From: an uncultured Pseudomonadales bacterium
Lineage (GTDB): Bacteria > Pseudomonadota > Gammaproteobacteria > Pseudomonadales > IMCC2047
DNA length: 9,459 bases
Assembly: GCA_947258895.1 (NCBI GenBank)
Contig: CAMYKE010000084.1
Coordinates: 1 to 9,459 of the forward strand
Reading direction: 5' to 3'
Below are positions 1 to 7,238 of this stretch, one piece after another. The stretch's first letter is position 1. The number at the start of each line of letters is the position of its first letter. The notes beneath the pieces are model-generated. The model worked only from the letters and a program-made list of their open reading frames with translations, searched no databases and was not told the DNA's origin. A program made the translations under genes and the position numbers.

Positions 1-532
1 GGCCCGCGCGGGTCTCGACCGCTGCTTCCCAATGGGAAAGGCCCAGCTTTGCGAACAGCGACAGGCCGGAACGGGTTTCTTCCGTGTGAGCCAGCAAAGC
101 GACACCATAGGCCGTCGTAGCAAACTGCTCGCTGACACAATCCGCTCCCCGGAACGTCCCCAGGAACGGAACGGTAAAGGTTGCGCTCGAGGTGCGATTT
201 GCGGTGCGTTCGAAGTTTCCCAGGTCCAGGTACATCACCTCGGCAGCAATATACCTGTTAACGTGATAGCCAAGGTAGGCGCGCCAGGAAACCTCGCTAT
301 CATTGAAGCTCAACTCATCCTCGACGGCTCGGAAATCGCTCCCGTTGACCATAAGGTCGAAGCCGTTTTCATTCGCGACCTCGACAAAGGTAGTCTCCGA
401 GAAGGCATCCACATCGGCCTGGCTATAACCGGCACTGAACCCTGCATAGAAATTTTTCTCGTCGGCACTGATTGCACCGACGAAGGTTGAGAGAAAAACG
501 CTGAGTGTTATTGCACAAACTGATTTGAACAT
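1..532 (-). CDS. OmpA-like outer-membrane beta-barrel protein (3' end outside window)
   Basis: This is the N-terminal 177 residues of a small outer-membrane barrel; the rest lies beyond the left edge. The first ~23 residues form a signal peptide (MFKSVCAITLSVFLSTFVGA then ISA-DEK, with an AXA-like cleavage site). The mature part begins FYAGFSAGYSQADVD, the typical first strand of OmpA-type barrels. It continues with alternating hydrophobic strands such as WRAYLGYHVNRYIAAEVMYL (a Gly-Tyr turn followed by a 'Y.DLG' strand) and LSLFAKLGLSHWEAAV. The start is supported by GGAG at 540-543, 7 nt before ATG. The gene lies 79 bp downstream of the TonB receptor on the same strand and may belong to the same transcript. 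Whether it ends as an 8-strand barrel or carries a C-terminal peptidoglycan-binding OmpA domain cannot be seen. Its role (structural, minor porin or ligand access) is unknown. Fold assignment is fairly secure; function is not. Confidence 0.8.
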   Translation of the reverse strand, partial: MFKSVCAITLSVFLSTFVGAISADEKNFYAGFSAGYSQADVDAFSETTFVEVANENGFDLMVNGSDFRAVEDELSFNDSEVSWRAYLGYHVNRYIAAEVMYLDLGNFERTANRTSSATFTVPFLGTFRGADCVSEQFATTAYGVALLAHTEETRSGLSLFAKLGLSHWEAAVETRAG

Positions 533-611
533 GGGGTTGCTCCGTTGCAAATGAGGTTGAACTGGCGGTGCGCGCGCGGGTCAGCGGGCAGCGCTCACCA
601 TCGCAGGAAAG

Positions 612-1815
612 TTATGGCTGGTAGCGCCACAGCAGCTCTAAACCAAAGGTCCTTGGTACGCTGGGCATCGCGGTGACCGTGCCAAAGAAATCCCGCTCGC
701 TCTCGGTCGCCTGTCGCTGGTCGGTCAGGTTCCGTCCCCACAGATAGACCTCCCAGCCCGACCCGCTGGATATCAATCCGATGCGCGCGTTGACCAGAGT
801 CTGGTCGGGTATATAGCCGAACGGGACGGTATCCCCCAAAAGTAGTTGCTGGGATTTCACGTTATCGGCCGTCGTGAAATAGCCGGCGGAATGGGAGAGC
901 TCACCGCGAACCAGCAAGGTGGCCGCCAGTGCACGCAATGGATGTCGATACGAGGCGGTCAGTGAAAAACTCAGATCGGGAGCATTGACCAACTCGTTTC
1001 CGGACACGTCGGCACCGAGTGCCCCACCGCCCGGGAATCGATCAAAGCGGGTGTCCAGCAACCCCAGCGCGGCGTTCACCTCGAGCCGCGCGGTCGGCCG
1101 GTACCCGATTTCGGCTTCGAGTCCCCTGGTCGTTACTTGTGCCGCATTGCGAATGCTGATCGACGTGCCACCACCACCGAGATCGACGAACTGGTTCACC
1201 TGGTAGTCATCGTATTCTGCGATAAAGGCCGCCAGATTGAGCCGGACTTTGCCATTCCATAGCTGCGATTTTAGGCCTGCTTCCAGGCTATCCACCGTCT
1301 CCTTATCGAATTCAAGCCCGGAGGCAACATCGGCCGCGGTAACGAAGTCGAGGTTATATCCGCCACTCTTGAAACCCGAGGCATACCGCAGGTAGAGATT
1401 CTGGCGCTGGTTTGGAAAGTAGCGCAAGCTGGCTGACGCGGAAAGGTGTGAATCCGAACGGCTATCCCGCACCTGATCGGTGGCGATGGCAAAGATACCG
1501 GAATTGCGGCCGTCGATTCGCCAGTCAGCATCCTTGGTCTCGTCCGTATAGCGTGCCCCCAGTCCCAGCTCCAGTCGATCGGAAAAAGCATAGCTGGCAT
1601 TGGCAAATAACGCGTGGCTTTCGGTCCGCACCCGACCCCGGTTGAACACCGCTGCTCCCGGAGTCAGCCCGAGCGCGATCGCCGCCGACCCGATGTGGAT
1701 ATCCCGACTGGTGGTGGCTTCCTGGTCGTAATAGTAGTAGCCCATCAGATATTCGAGCCGGTCTGCGGCCGGGGAAAGCAGCTGAAACTCCTGCGTAACC
1801 TGTCGAACCGGTAGT
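612..1815 (-). pseudogene. TonB-dependent receptor, C-terminal barrel fragment
   Basis: This is the second half of a TonB-dependent outer-membrane receptor, out of frame with the first half. Family-typical barrel features follow in order. Reading starts at VTQEFQLLSPAADRLEYLMG, the usual '(S/T)QEFRL.SP.GGRLEYVVG' strand, then YYYYDQE. Next come LGLGARYTDETKDADW, LRYFPNQRQNLYLRYASGFKSGGYN, LEAGLKSQLWNGKVRLNLAAF, RGLEAEIGYRPTARLEV, NAPDLSFSLTASYRHPL and WEVYLWGRNLTDQRQ. It ends RTFGLELLWRYQP and stops at TAA (612-614). The recognisable sequence extends upstream of the first ATG in this frame (1745), to about 1815, so 1745 is not a natural start. The last residue is Pro, whereas these receptors usually end in Phe, Trp or Tyr; the nearest aromatic is three residues in. 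On its own this piece has no signal peptide or plug, so it would not be exported. Confidence 0.85.
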
Positions 1816-2875
1816 CCAGCGTCAGGTTGGCGCCCCCGGTGTCGCGCTTTTCCGTGGGGTCGACGTTGAATTGGACTTCCCGCGCTTGCGGCGCGAAGGG
1901 TTCCGGAGCCAGGGCAAAGGTATCCGATAGCGCCTCTCCCAGCAGGCTTAACCGCTCCGAATCCAGGCCGTCTATCACCAGACCGGCATTCAATCGCTCG
2001 TTGACCCGGTACTGAACCTGGGCCCGGTACGACCAGACATCCTGCTCGTTGAGTTCGGCACCGGTAAACAGATTGTCTACATAGCCGTCACGGCGGCGCT
2101 GACTGCCAGCAAACCGGGTCGATAATGCGTCGTTCACGGGAATGCTTATTGACCCGGCAAATTGCCGGTACTCCAGGTTCCCGATATCGGCGCTCACACG
2201 AACGTCGAGGGCCTCCGGGATCGGGCTCGATACGAGGTTGATGGCGCCGGCCACCGTATTCTTGCCGTACAGCGTGCCCTGCGGACCGCGCAGAATTTCA
2301 ATCCTGGCCAGATCCAGCAGTTCGTAATTCAATGCCGGCGATGGTCCGAGATAGACGCCGTCGAGATACATGCCCACCCGCGTATCAAAGCCTATATTGC
2401 GACTGTTGGCGCCAACCCCGCGCAAGGTAATGCGCGTGCCCAGATCGACGGATCGACTGAGGTGGATATTGGGGACGTATTCCGCAACCTCCTGCACCTG
2501 GTTCAGTCCGGAGAGCGCGATCGCGTTGGCGTCCAGCACGGAAATGGAGATGGGTACGTCTCGCAACAGCTCCGACCGTTTTTGGGCCGTCACTATCAGC
2601 TCTTCCATTGGCCTGGCAACTGGGCGAGGCGTTGCTGTGGCAGCGGTAGAGCTTGTGCTTGAGGGGGACGGCTCGGCCGGTGCGGCGGAGAGTACGATAT
2701 GCGACTCGGGTTGCAGCGGGTAGCCTGCGCCGGCCGCAGACCCGACAGCTTCCTGCCCAAGCTCGAGCTCTTCGAATTGCGCGGCGTGACCCGGCGCCGG
2801 AACCAGTATGGCCAGCAGGACGATTCTGCGCAGACAGGCCTGGGCTCGCAATGTTACGTGCCGTGGTTGAGACAC
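1745..2875 (-). pseudogene. TonB-dependent receptor, N-terminal plug fragment
   Basis: This is the first half of the receptor: signal peptide, linker, plug domain and first barrel strands. From a GTG start at 2875 the protein opens with basic residues and the hydrophobic stretch IVLLAILVPAPGHAA, a good signal peptide. About 65 Ser/Pro/Ala-rich residues follow, then a TonB-box-like MEELIVTAQKR. The plug shows VPISISVLDANAI, VQEVAEYVPNI, TRITLRGVGA, GMYLDGVYLG and the hallmark IEILRGPQGTLYGKNTVAGAIN. No STN signalling domain is seen, so this is an ordinary transporter rather than a sigma-regulator transducer. The GTG is chosen because GGGAGG (2885-2890) sits 9 nt upstream and the signal peptide follows directly. 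A second in-frame ATG at 3052 also has a strong Shine-Dalgarno and would add 59 residues before the GTG. The gene follows the TRAP permease on the same strand. Substrate cannot be read from the sequence. Confidence 0.85.
1790..1825 (-). other. Frame break inside the TonB receptor gene
   Basis: Reading from upstream, the receptor sequence is convincing up to NLTLDYRFD. The next recognisable segment, VTQEFQLLSP, lies in a frame that starts one base earlier. This equals a net loss of 3n+1 nt (or a gain of 3n+2). Family members usually have about 30 residues here, including an 'LTSITAYR'-type strand, and nothing like it is present in any minus-strand frame. The upstream frame runs on to a TGA at 1745-1747 that overlaps the ATG at 1745 as TGATG. 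A deletion of roughly 100 nt is the simplest reading; a sequencing or assembly error is the alternative. Confidence 0.75.
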
Positions 2876-3049
2876 TCGACCGTTCCTCCCGGGATAGGCT
2901 CGCGTACCTCGGTTTCCTGAACCACCAGGGGCGACCCGCGGAGTTGTGACTGGTGAAACGGCGCCGCACGCCCGGTTGCAGAAGATCTGTTTACTCGCTC
3001 CGGCTTCCTTGAAACGGAGCGAATTCGTGGGTTCAATCGTCGATAGATA

Positions 3050-3064
3050 CATTATACTCCCTCC
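3050..3064 (-). promoter_or_regulatory. Alternative start with strong Shine-Dalgarno for the TonB receptor
   Basis: The minus strand reads GGAGG (3064-3060), a 7-nt spacer, then ATG (3052-3050). It is in frame with the receptor, with no stop before the GTG at 2875. The 59 extra residues (MYLSTIEPTNSLRF...) do not look like a signal peptide and would bury the real one internally. This may be a leader peptide start, or the true start of an unusually extended precursor. The spacer and ATG also spell TATAAT, but no -35 element lies at a suitable distance. Confidence 0.4.
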
Positions 3065-3101
3065 GGGAAGATGATTTTCCAACCGCTGGCAGGATGCCGC
3101 C

Positions 3102-5003
3102 CTATAGCCCCAGCAAGTCTGGCAGCAGGGTGGTAAACCAGGGGCAAAAGGTGATAATCAATACCGCGATAAGGTTCAATACAAAAAATGGCAGCGTCGC
3201 CCGACATATCGTCGCCAGCGGCTTTTCAAAGCGAAAAGACGCCAGGTTCATGCCCACCGGCGGCGTGAGGTATCCAAGCTCCATATTCGCGAGGAAAATA
3301 ATACCAAGGTGCACCGGATCGATGCCGAACGCGGCGGCCGCGGGAAGGATGAGGGGCACCACCACGACGATCGCGGAGAAAATATCGAGCAAACATCCCG
3401 CTAGCAGTAGAAAGCCATTGAGCGCCAGCAGGAACACCCAGGGTGATTGGGTCACCGTTTGAATCCACTCCGACGCGAGCTGGGGAATATCCGCATAGAT
3501 CAGGTAGCTGGTTAATCCCATGGCGGTGGCGAGAATAATCATCACGCCTCCGACCATGACCGCGCATGCCTTCAGCATCGTCGGCAGGTCTCGCAGCAGG
3601 GACAGGTCGCGATGAATACAGAACTCGACCAGCAGTGTATAGCAGGCCGCGAGCGCAGCGATTTCTACCATGGTTGCGAAGCCGGAAAAGATCCCAAACA
3701 GCACGCCGACCGGCAGCAGGATCTCCCATTTCGCCACCCACATCGCCCTCAGTGCGCGTCGCGAATCGAACGCCTGCCGGGCGATACGATTTTTGCCGCC
3801 CCTGATGACGGTATACACTGCGATCATTACGAGCAGCAACAGGCCGGGTAGAATGCCTGCCGCGAACAGCTGGTTGATGGGCGTGTGGGAGGCGACGCCG
3901 TACAGGATGATCAGCAGGCTCGGCGGAAACAGAATCCCCAGGCTGCCCGACGCGGTCAAGCTGCCCAGCGTCAGGTGTTGGGTGTAGCCCTCGCGGACCA
4001 GAAGCGGCAGCAGCAATCCCCCCAGGGCCAGGATAGTAACCCCGGAACCGCCGGTAAAGGTGGTGAAAAATGCGCACACCACAATACCCGCAATTGCGCT
4101 GCCGCCGGGCAGCCAACCGAACAGGCCACGGAATAGATTGAGCAGGCGTACCGAGGCCTGCCCCGTCGCCAACACGGTCCCGGCGAGGGTAAACAGCGGT
4201 ATGGTTGGAAGGATCGGATTTGCCGCCATGCGATAGGCCTCGACCGAAATCGCCGCCAGCGGAATGGCGTCCACGTAGTACAGCAAAATCGCCGCGCCTC
4301 CGAGCAGCGCGAAAATCGGAGTACCGGCCAGTGCGAAAACAGTAATCGCCAGCAGTCCCGGCACCAGCACCAGATCCCGGCCGGCTTCGGGCAACAGTGC
4401 CAGTCCCGCTAGGCTCACCAGCGTTCCCGGCACGACGTACCTGCCGTACCTGAGTCGCATCGCATCGAGTAGAAAACGACCGGCGTTTAGAAGAAAGCCG
4501 ATTGGCATGATCAATTGCGCGACCCACAGCGGGAGGCCAGTGCCGAGCGTTAGTTCGGAATCCCGTTCCACCAGCACCATATCCAGCGATGCCCATGCCA
4601 GGCACAGGCAAACTGAACCGGCAGCTGACCTGGCGATCGCAGCGGCAAACTCGCGTAACCGGCCCGGCAAAACGACCGCCGAACCGAGTGACAGGTGACG
4701 ATTTTCCCGGGACGCCAGCAGCGCTCCCAGGAACGCGATCCATAGCGTCAAGTGGCGAACGAAATCGATCGATCCCGCTATCCCCGTTCCCAGGGTTGGT
4801 CGGGAAAGTAACTCCACCAGCGGCAGTACAACGATCGCTAACAGGGCGAGCGCTGCCAACGTATTTTCCAGGGCCGCAAACTTTTTGCTCACTACCCTGG
4901 CGGTAGTCCTGAGCCTGGCGATAGCGGCAGATTTATGGTTTCGCGGCAGCGACGGCGGCCGTGTTACCTGTCCGGTATTGATTGCGTAATTCAAGCGTTT
5001 CAT
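3102..5003 (-). CDS. dctQM: TRAP transporter fused small and large permease (DctQM)
   Basis: This is the inner-membrane permease of a tripartite ATP-independent periplasmic (TRAP) transporter, which uses an ion gradient to take up solute delivered by DctP. Both membrane subunits are in one chain of about 633 residues. The DctQ part spans roughly residues 45-185: LENTLAALALLAIVVLPLVE, HLTLWIAFLGALLASRENRH, then two more hydrophobic segments. The DctM part spans roughly residues 195-633, with IPLFTLAG, FFTTFTGGSGVTILALGGLL, GSLGILFPPSLLIILYGVAS, AGILPGLLLL and, near the end, LTPPVGMNL. The ATG at 5003 is preferred because GAGGAG lies 7 nt upstream. It overlaps dctP by 71 nt and gives a long polar N-terminus. 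A GTG at 4892 (about 596 residues, just before the first membrane segment) is the alternative, but it has a poorer ribosome site. Fused QM permeases are common in TatT-associated TRAP systems. No broken or missing motif is seen. Confidence 0.92.
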   Translation of the reverse strand: MKRLNYAINTGQVTRPPSLPRNHKSAAIARLRTTARVVSKKFAALENTLAALALLAIVVLPLVELLSRPTLGTGIAGSIDFVRHLTLWIAFLGALLASRENRHLSLGSAVVLPGRLREFAAAIARSAAGSVCLCLAWASLDMVLVERDSELTLGTGLPLWVAQLIMPIGFLLNAGRFLLDAMRLRYGRYVVPGTLVSLAGLALLPEAGRDLVLVPGLLAITVFALAGTPIFALLGGAAILLYYVDAIPLAAISVEAYRMAANPILPTIPLFTLAGTVLATGQASVRLLNLFRGLFGWLPGGSAIAGIVVCAFFTTFTGGSGVTILALGGLLLPLLVREGYTQHLTLGSLTASGSLGILFPPSLLIILYGVASHTPINQLFAAGILPGLLLLVMIAVYTVIRGGKNRIARQAFDSRRALRAMWVAKWEILLPVGVLFGIFSGFATMVEIAALAACYTLLVEFCIHRDLSLLRDLPTMLKACAVMVGGVMIILATAMGLTSYLIYADIPQLASEWIQTVTQSPWVFLLALNGFLLLAGCLLDIFSAIVVVVPLILPAAAAFGIDPVHLGIIFLANMELGYLTPPVGMNLASFRFEKPLATICRATLPFFVLNLIAVLIITFCPWFTTLLPDLLGL

Positions 5004-5964
5004 CGAAGTACTCCTCGGAAACAATCGTTCCGCGAATCTTTGGATAGACTGACTGGGCGAGGGCATGCCACTGGTCACGTTCGCCCGCCGACAACGGCAC
5101 CCGCTGCACTCCTCTGCGCACCATCGCTGCGACAGCGTCACGCTCGAGTTTGCGAACGTCGCGCTGCAGTTTGATGCCAGCTTCGCGGGCAATGCGCTCG
5201 AACTCGGGTCGCAGCCGCTCCGGTATGCGATCCCAGGCAGCGGTGGAAATAATGGTCGCCCCGACCAATGGCGCCCAGGGCAAATCGCTCATGTAGGGCG
5301 TGAAGGGAAACCATTGATTCGCCAGTGCGGCCAGTGGTGGTGCGAGATAGGCTTCGATCATTCCGGTCTGGAGCGCCGGCATAACGTCGACCAGTGAAAG
5401 CGACAGCGTGTTAAAACCGGCGTTACGCCACAGCTGTTCGCTGTCACTGCTATTGCCGCTGGACCACTGGAACAGCTTCAGTTTTTTCAGGTCAGCGGGC
5501 GTGCGCACCGGGTGCGTGCTGAACAAATGCGCCCACCCTGCTTCGCCCCAACTCAGGGCTCGAAAGCCTTTCTTGACCAGGCGTTCTTCCCACTGTGTCG
5601 ATATGGTTTGCAGCACATAATCCAGTTCTTCATTGGAGGCAAACGCAAGGGGGATATTCAGGGCCTTGGCAGACGCATCGATCGAACTCAGACCCGCAGT
5701 CGTAATGGTGGCTGCGTCGAGCTGACCGACGCGTATGCGGCGGACGATATCGTTCTCATCGCCCAGGGTTCCGGCATAGATTTTCAGGCGGACCTGGCCG
5801 GCAGATGCTTCCCGCCACTGCGCATCGATACTTTTCAGGTAGTTGTGCCAGATGGAATCCCTGGGCGCCACGGTGGCCAGCTTGATGGTAATCGCGGCGT
5901 GGGCTCCCTGCACCAGCGCCAATCCAAGCGCCAGGCAAGCTAGCCAGATACGTAGTTTCTTCAT
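4933..5964 (-). CDS. dctP: TRAP transporter solute-binding protein (DctP family)
   Basis: This is a periplasmic binding protein of 343 residues that captures the solute and hands it to the DctQM permease. The signal peptide is MKKLRIWLACLALGLALVQG followed by AHA-A. The DctP fold is recognisable from ITIKLATVAPRDSIWHNYLK, VRLKIYAGTLGDENDIVRRI, GQLDAATITTAGLSSI, TPADLKKLKLF and LQTGMIEAYLAPP. In most DctP proteins the segment after 'DLKGLKI' carries an Arg that pairs with the ligand carboxylate; here residue 165 is Phe (KLKLFQW), which points to a different kind of ligand. GGAGG at 5973-5977, 8 nt before ATG, lies within the last codons of tatT, and only 3 nt separate tatT from this gene. The pairing with TatT makes it the counterpart of Treponema pallidum TatP (Tp0957). 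Family is secure; ligand is unknown. Confidence 0.93.
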   Translation of the reverse strand: MKKLRIWLACLALGLALVQGAHAAITIKLATVAPRDSIWHNYLKSIDAQWREASAGQVRLKIYAGTLGDENDIVRRIRVGQLDAATITTAGLSSIDASAKALNIPLAFASNEELDYVLQTISTQWEERLVKKGFRALSWGEAGWAHLFSTHPVRTPADLKKLKLFQWSSGNSSDSEQLWRNAGFNTLSLSLVDVMPALQTGMIEAYLAPPLAALANQWFPFTPYMSDLPWAPLVGATIISTAAWDRIPERLRPEFERIAREAGIKLQRDVRKLERDAVAAMVRRGVQRVPLSAGERDQWHALAQSVYPKIRGTIVSEEYFDETLELRNQYRTGNTAAVAAAKP

Positions 5965-5967
5965 GGG

Positions 5968-6927
5968 TCAATCCTCCAGAAATAATGCGTCTCGGCGCGC
6001 AAGAAGTGAGCGCGCGCGCTGTTGCGCGACCGTATTGGCCAGGCGATGCCGGGGAACCTGGTTGGTATCGAACGCCAGCACCTGCTCGAGTAGTGCCTGG
6101 AATTCCACCGGGTTCTGTTCCCTGACGGCGACGGAGTCTGCGAGCGCCACCAGCGGTGCCATTCTGTGGCCACCCGAGAGCTCTATCGCGCGCTGAAAAT
6201 GCAACCTGGCGCGCGTGCTGCTGCCACCCTGTGCGCCGCTACGCGCGCCGTCGAAACTGATCATAAACTCGTGCAGCGCGCCTTCCTTATAGTCCGGGTC
6301 CAGCTCGAGGCAGCGCTGGATGAGGGGCTCGATCAAGTGCAGGTCAGCCACCATTTCCATATCCTGCTTATCGACGCTGATGGCTGCAGTCCACGCCAGC
6401 AGCGTCCAGTACAGTGCCGGGACGTGCTGTTTCCTGAATGGCGCGAGGGCCGCTGCGGGATTTTTATAGAGTGTGCGCTCAAACCCGGGCTGAGCTACTT
6501 CAAGCGTGCGCAACCCATAGCCTCGTGCTCGCAGGTACAGGTTTTTGGCACGCAAGCGCTGTTCACGCGCAAGCGCGGGGTCACTCTCAGCGAGCTCCAG
6601 CGCAGGGACCTGGACGTATACGTAGCTATATTGGGTGAAGCCACTGGCCGCGGCGAGCAACAGGTTTTGGTTTTCCGGCGCCGCGGCAATGAGCCCCTCC
6701 AGAGTCTTGAGGCCGAAGGGGATGGCTGCGCCAACCAGTTCAATATCGTTATCGGTCGCGTAGACACTGCTGCCCTCCGCCAACGCGTTGCCGAGGGAAT
6801 TGATTGCAATCTGCCTGATGGAACAGCCCGAAAGCAGCGCCATGCAAAAGACGATACACAGCAACCGTCCCCTGCCCTGCAACTGTTGCTGAATTGAATT
6901 CCAGCGCCTGTGGCTCAAGTGGTACAT
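5968..6927 (-). CDS. tatT: TatT-family TPR lipoprotein, TRAP transporter-associated
   Basis: This is a lipoprotein of about 319 residues, matching the TatT component known from Treponema pallidum (Tp0956). There it is an alpha-helical TPR protein that partners the TRAP binding protein. The signal ends in a lipobox, ALLSGC, with the lipidated Cys at about residue 35 followed by Ser, so outer-membrane sorting is plausible under the Lol +2 rule. Family landmarks in order are NALAEGSSVYATDNDIELVG, AIPFGLKTLEGLIAAAPENQ, LLLAAASGFTQYSYVYVQ, YLRARGYGLRTLE, ALYWTLLAWTAAISVDKQD, ALHEFMISFDGAR and ARLHFQRAIELSGGH. ATG at 6927 is chosen because GGAG (6936-6939) lies 8 nt upstream; an ATG at 6954 would add 9 residues without a comparable site. 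It is the first gene of the minus-strand cluster and nearly abuts dctP. The n-region before the hydrophobic core is unusually long (about 21 residues). The family call is strong; the molecular job is inferred. Confidence 0.9.
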   Translation of the reverse strand: MYHLSHRRWNSIQQQLQGRGRLLCIVFCMALLSGCSIRQIAINSLGNALAEGSSVYATDNDIELVGAAIPFGLKTLEGLIAAAPENQNLLLAAASGFTQYSYVYVQVPALELAESDPALAREQRLRAKNLYLRARGYGLRTLEVAQPGFERTLYKNPAAALAPFRKQHVPALYWTLLAWTAAISVDKQDMEMVADLHLIEPLIQRCLELDPDYKEGALHEFMISFDGARSGAQGGSSTRARLHFQRAIELSGGHRMAPLVALADSVAVREQNPVEFQALLEQVLAFDTNQVPRHRLANTVAQQRARSLLARRDALFLED

Positions 6928-7082
6928 CACGATGTCTCCATCAACGGTTAGCAATGGGGCTACTGTAGTGCAGGGCCGGATGAAGACTCTTGTGGTTTAC
7001 ATGGTGTTTTCTTTAATTGGCAGGATTTCTGTTGATGAAAGCTGTGATCGTCTGATTTGAATGCCCTTTTACCTCGTGAAAA

Positions 7083-7096
7083 ATTATTATAATAAT
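7083..7096. repeat. AT-only 14-bp palindrome
   Basis: ATTATTATAATAAT is a perfect palindrome at 7083-7096 and is followed by further AAT repeats to about 7110. It spells TATAAT on both strands, but neither strand shows a convincing -35 box at 16-18 bp. It could be an easily melted or bent upstream element, a binding site for an AT-preferring protein, or simple low-complexity sequence. Confidence 0.5.
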
Positions 7097-7122
7097 CAAT
7101 AATAATAATAGCTTATCTAGCA

Positions 7123-7144
7123 AAGTTCATGTTCCACTGAACTT
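7123..7144. promoter_or_regulatory. Candidate operator: inverted repeat AAGTTCA-N8-TGAACTT
   Basis: Two perfect 7-bp arms, AAGTTCA (7123-7129) and TGAACTT (7138-7144), are separated by 8 nt. The centre-to-centre distance of 15 bp is within the range of winged-helix or HTH dimer sites. The site lies about 115 bp upstream of the divergent regulator and about 200 bp upstream of tatT. The same AAGTTCA core recurs twice just inside the regulator gene (7300-7306 and 7342-7348). Autoregulation or cluster control is an inference. Confidence 0.4.
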
Positions 7145-7232
7145 CTGGTTGGTCCGCCAGGCTGGCAGGTCCGGCAGGCCGTGTAACTCGCTCAAAGATG
7201 CCGCAAAAAGTAAAAAGGCGTAGACTAGCCAG

Positions 7233-7238
7233 TATAAT
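7233..7238 (+). promoter_or_regulatory. Consensus -10-like TATAAT upstream of the regulator
   Basis: A perfect TATAAT lies at 7233-7238, preceded by an A-rich tract (AAAAAGTAAAAAGG at 7205-7218). The hexamer 17 bp upstream (GTAAAA) is a poor -35 match and there is no extended TG. A start about 7 nt downstream would leave a leader of only around 10 nt, barely including the AGGGA ribosome site. It may be an activator-dependent or very short-leader promoter, or chance. Confidence 0.3.

Noticed and set aside
32..490. 152-codon plus-strand frame at the left edge
   Set aside because: It is antisense to the outer-membrane barrel gene, which has a signal peptide, a ribosome site and barrel strands.
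1743..1747. TGATG overlap read as a natural two-gene design (split receptor with translational coupling)
   Set aside because: Receptor-like sequence in the downstream frame continues well upstream of this ATG (VTQEFQLLSPAADRLEYL), so the ATG is internal. The second product would also lack a signal peptide.
2385..2969. 194-codon minus-strand frame within the receptor N-terminal half
   Set aside because: It is an alternate frame of the plug domain; its Arg-rich composition is typical of a GC-rich shadow, and the TonB plug motifs lie in the other frame.
3051..3082. Sigma-70-like promoter for the receptor (TTGGAA ... TATAAT on the minus strand)
   Set aside because: The spacer is 20 nt, too long, and the TATAAT is made up of the Shine-Dalgarno spacer and ATG; co-transcription with dctQM is simpler.
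3226..4743. 505-codon open frame on the minus strand overlapping the permease
   Set aside because: It lies in another frame of the dctQM gene. The protein is Arg/Gly-rich without membrane segments, while the other frame gives an unmistakable TRAP permease.
6166..6897. 243-codon plus-strand frame opposite tatT
   Set aside because: It is the exact antisense of a clearly recognised TatT lipoprotein, with no ribosome site or domain of its own.
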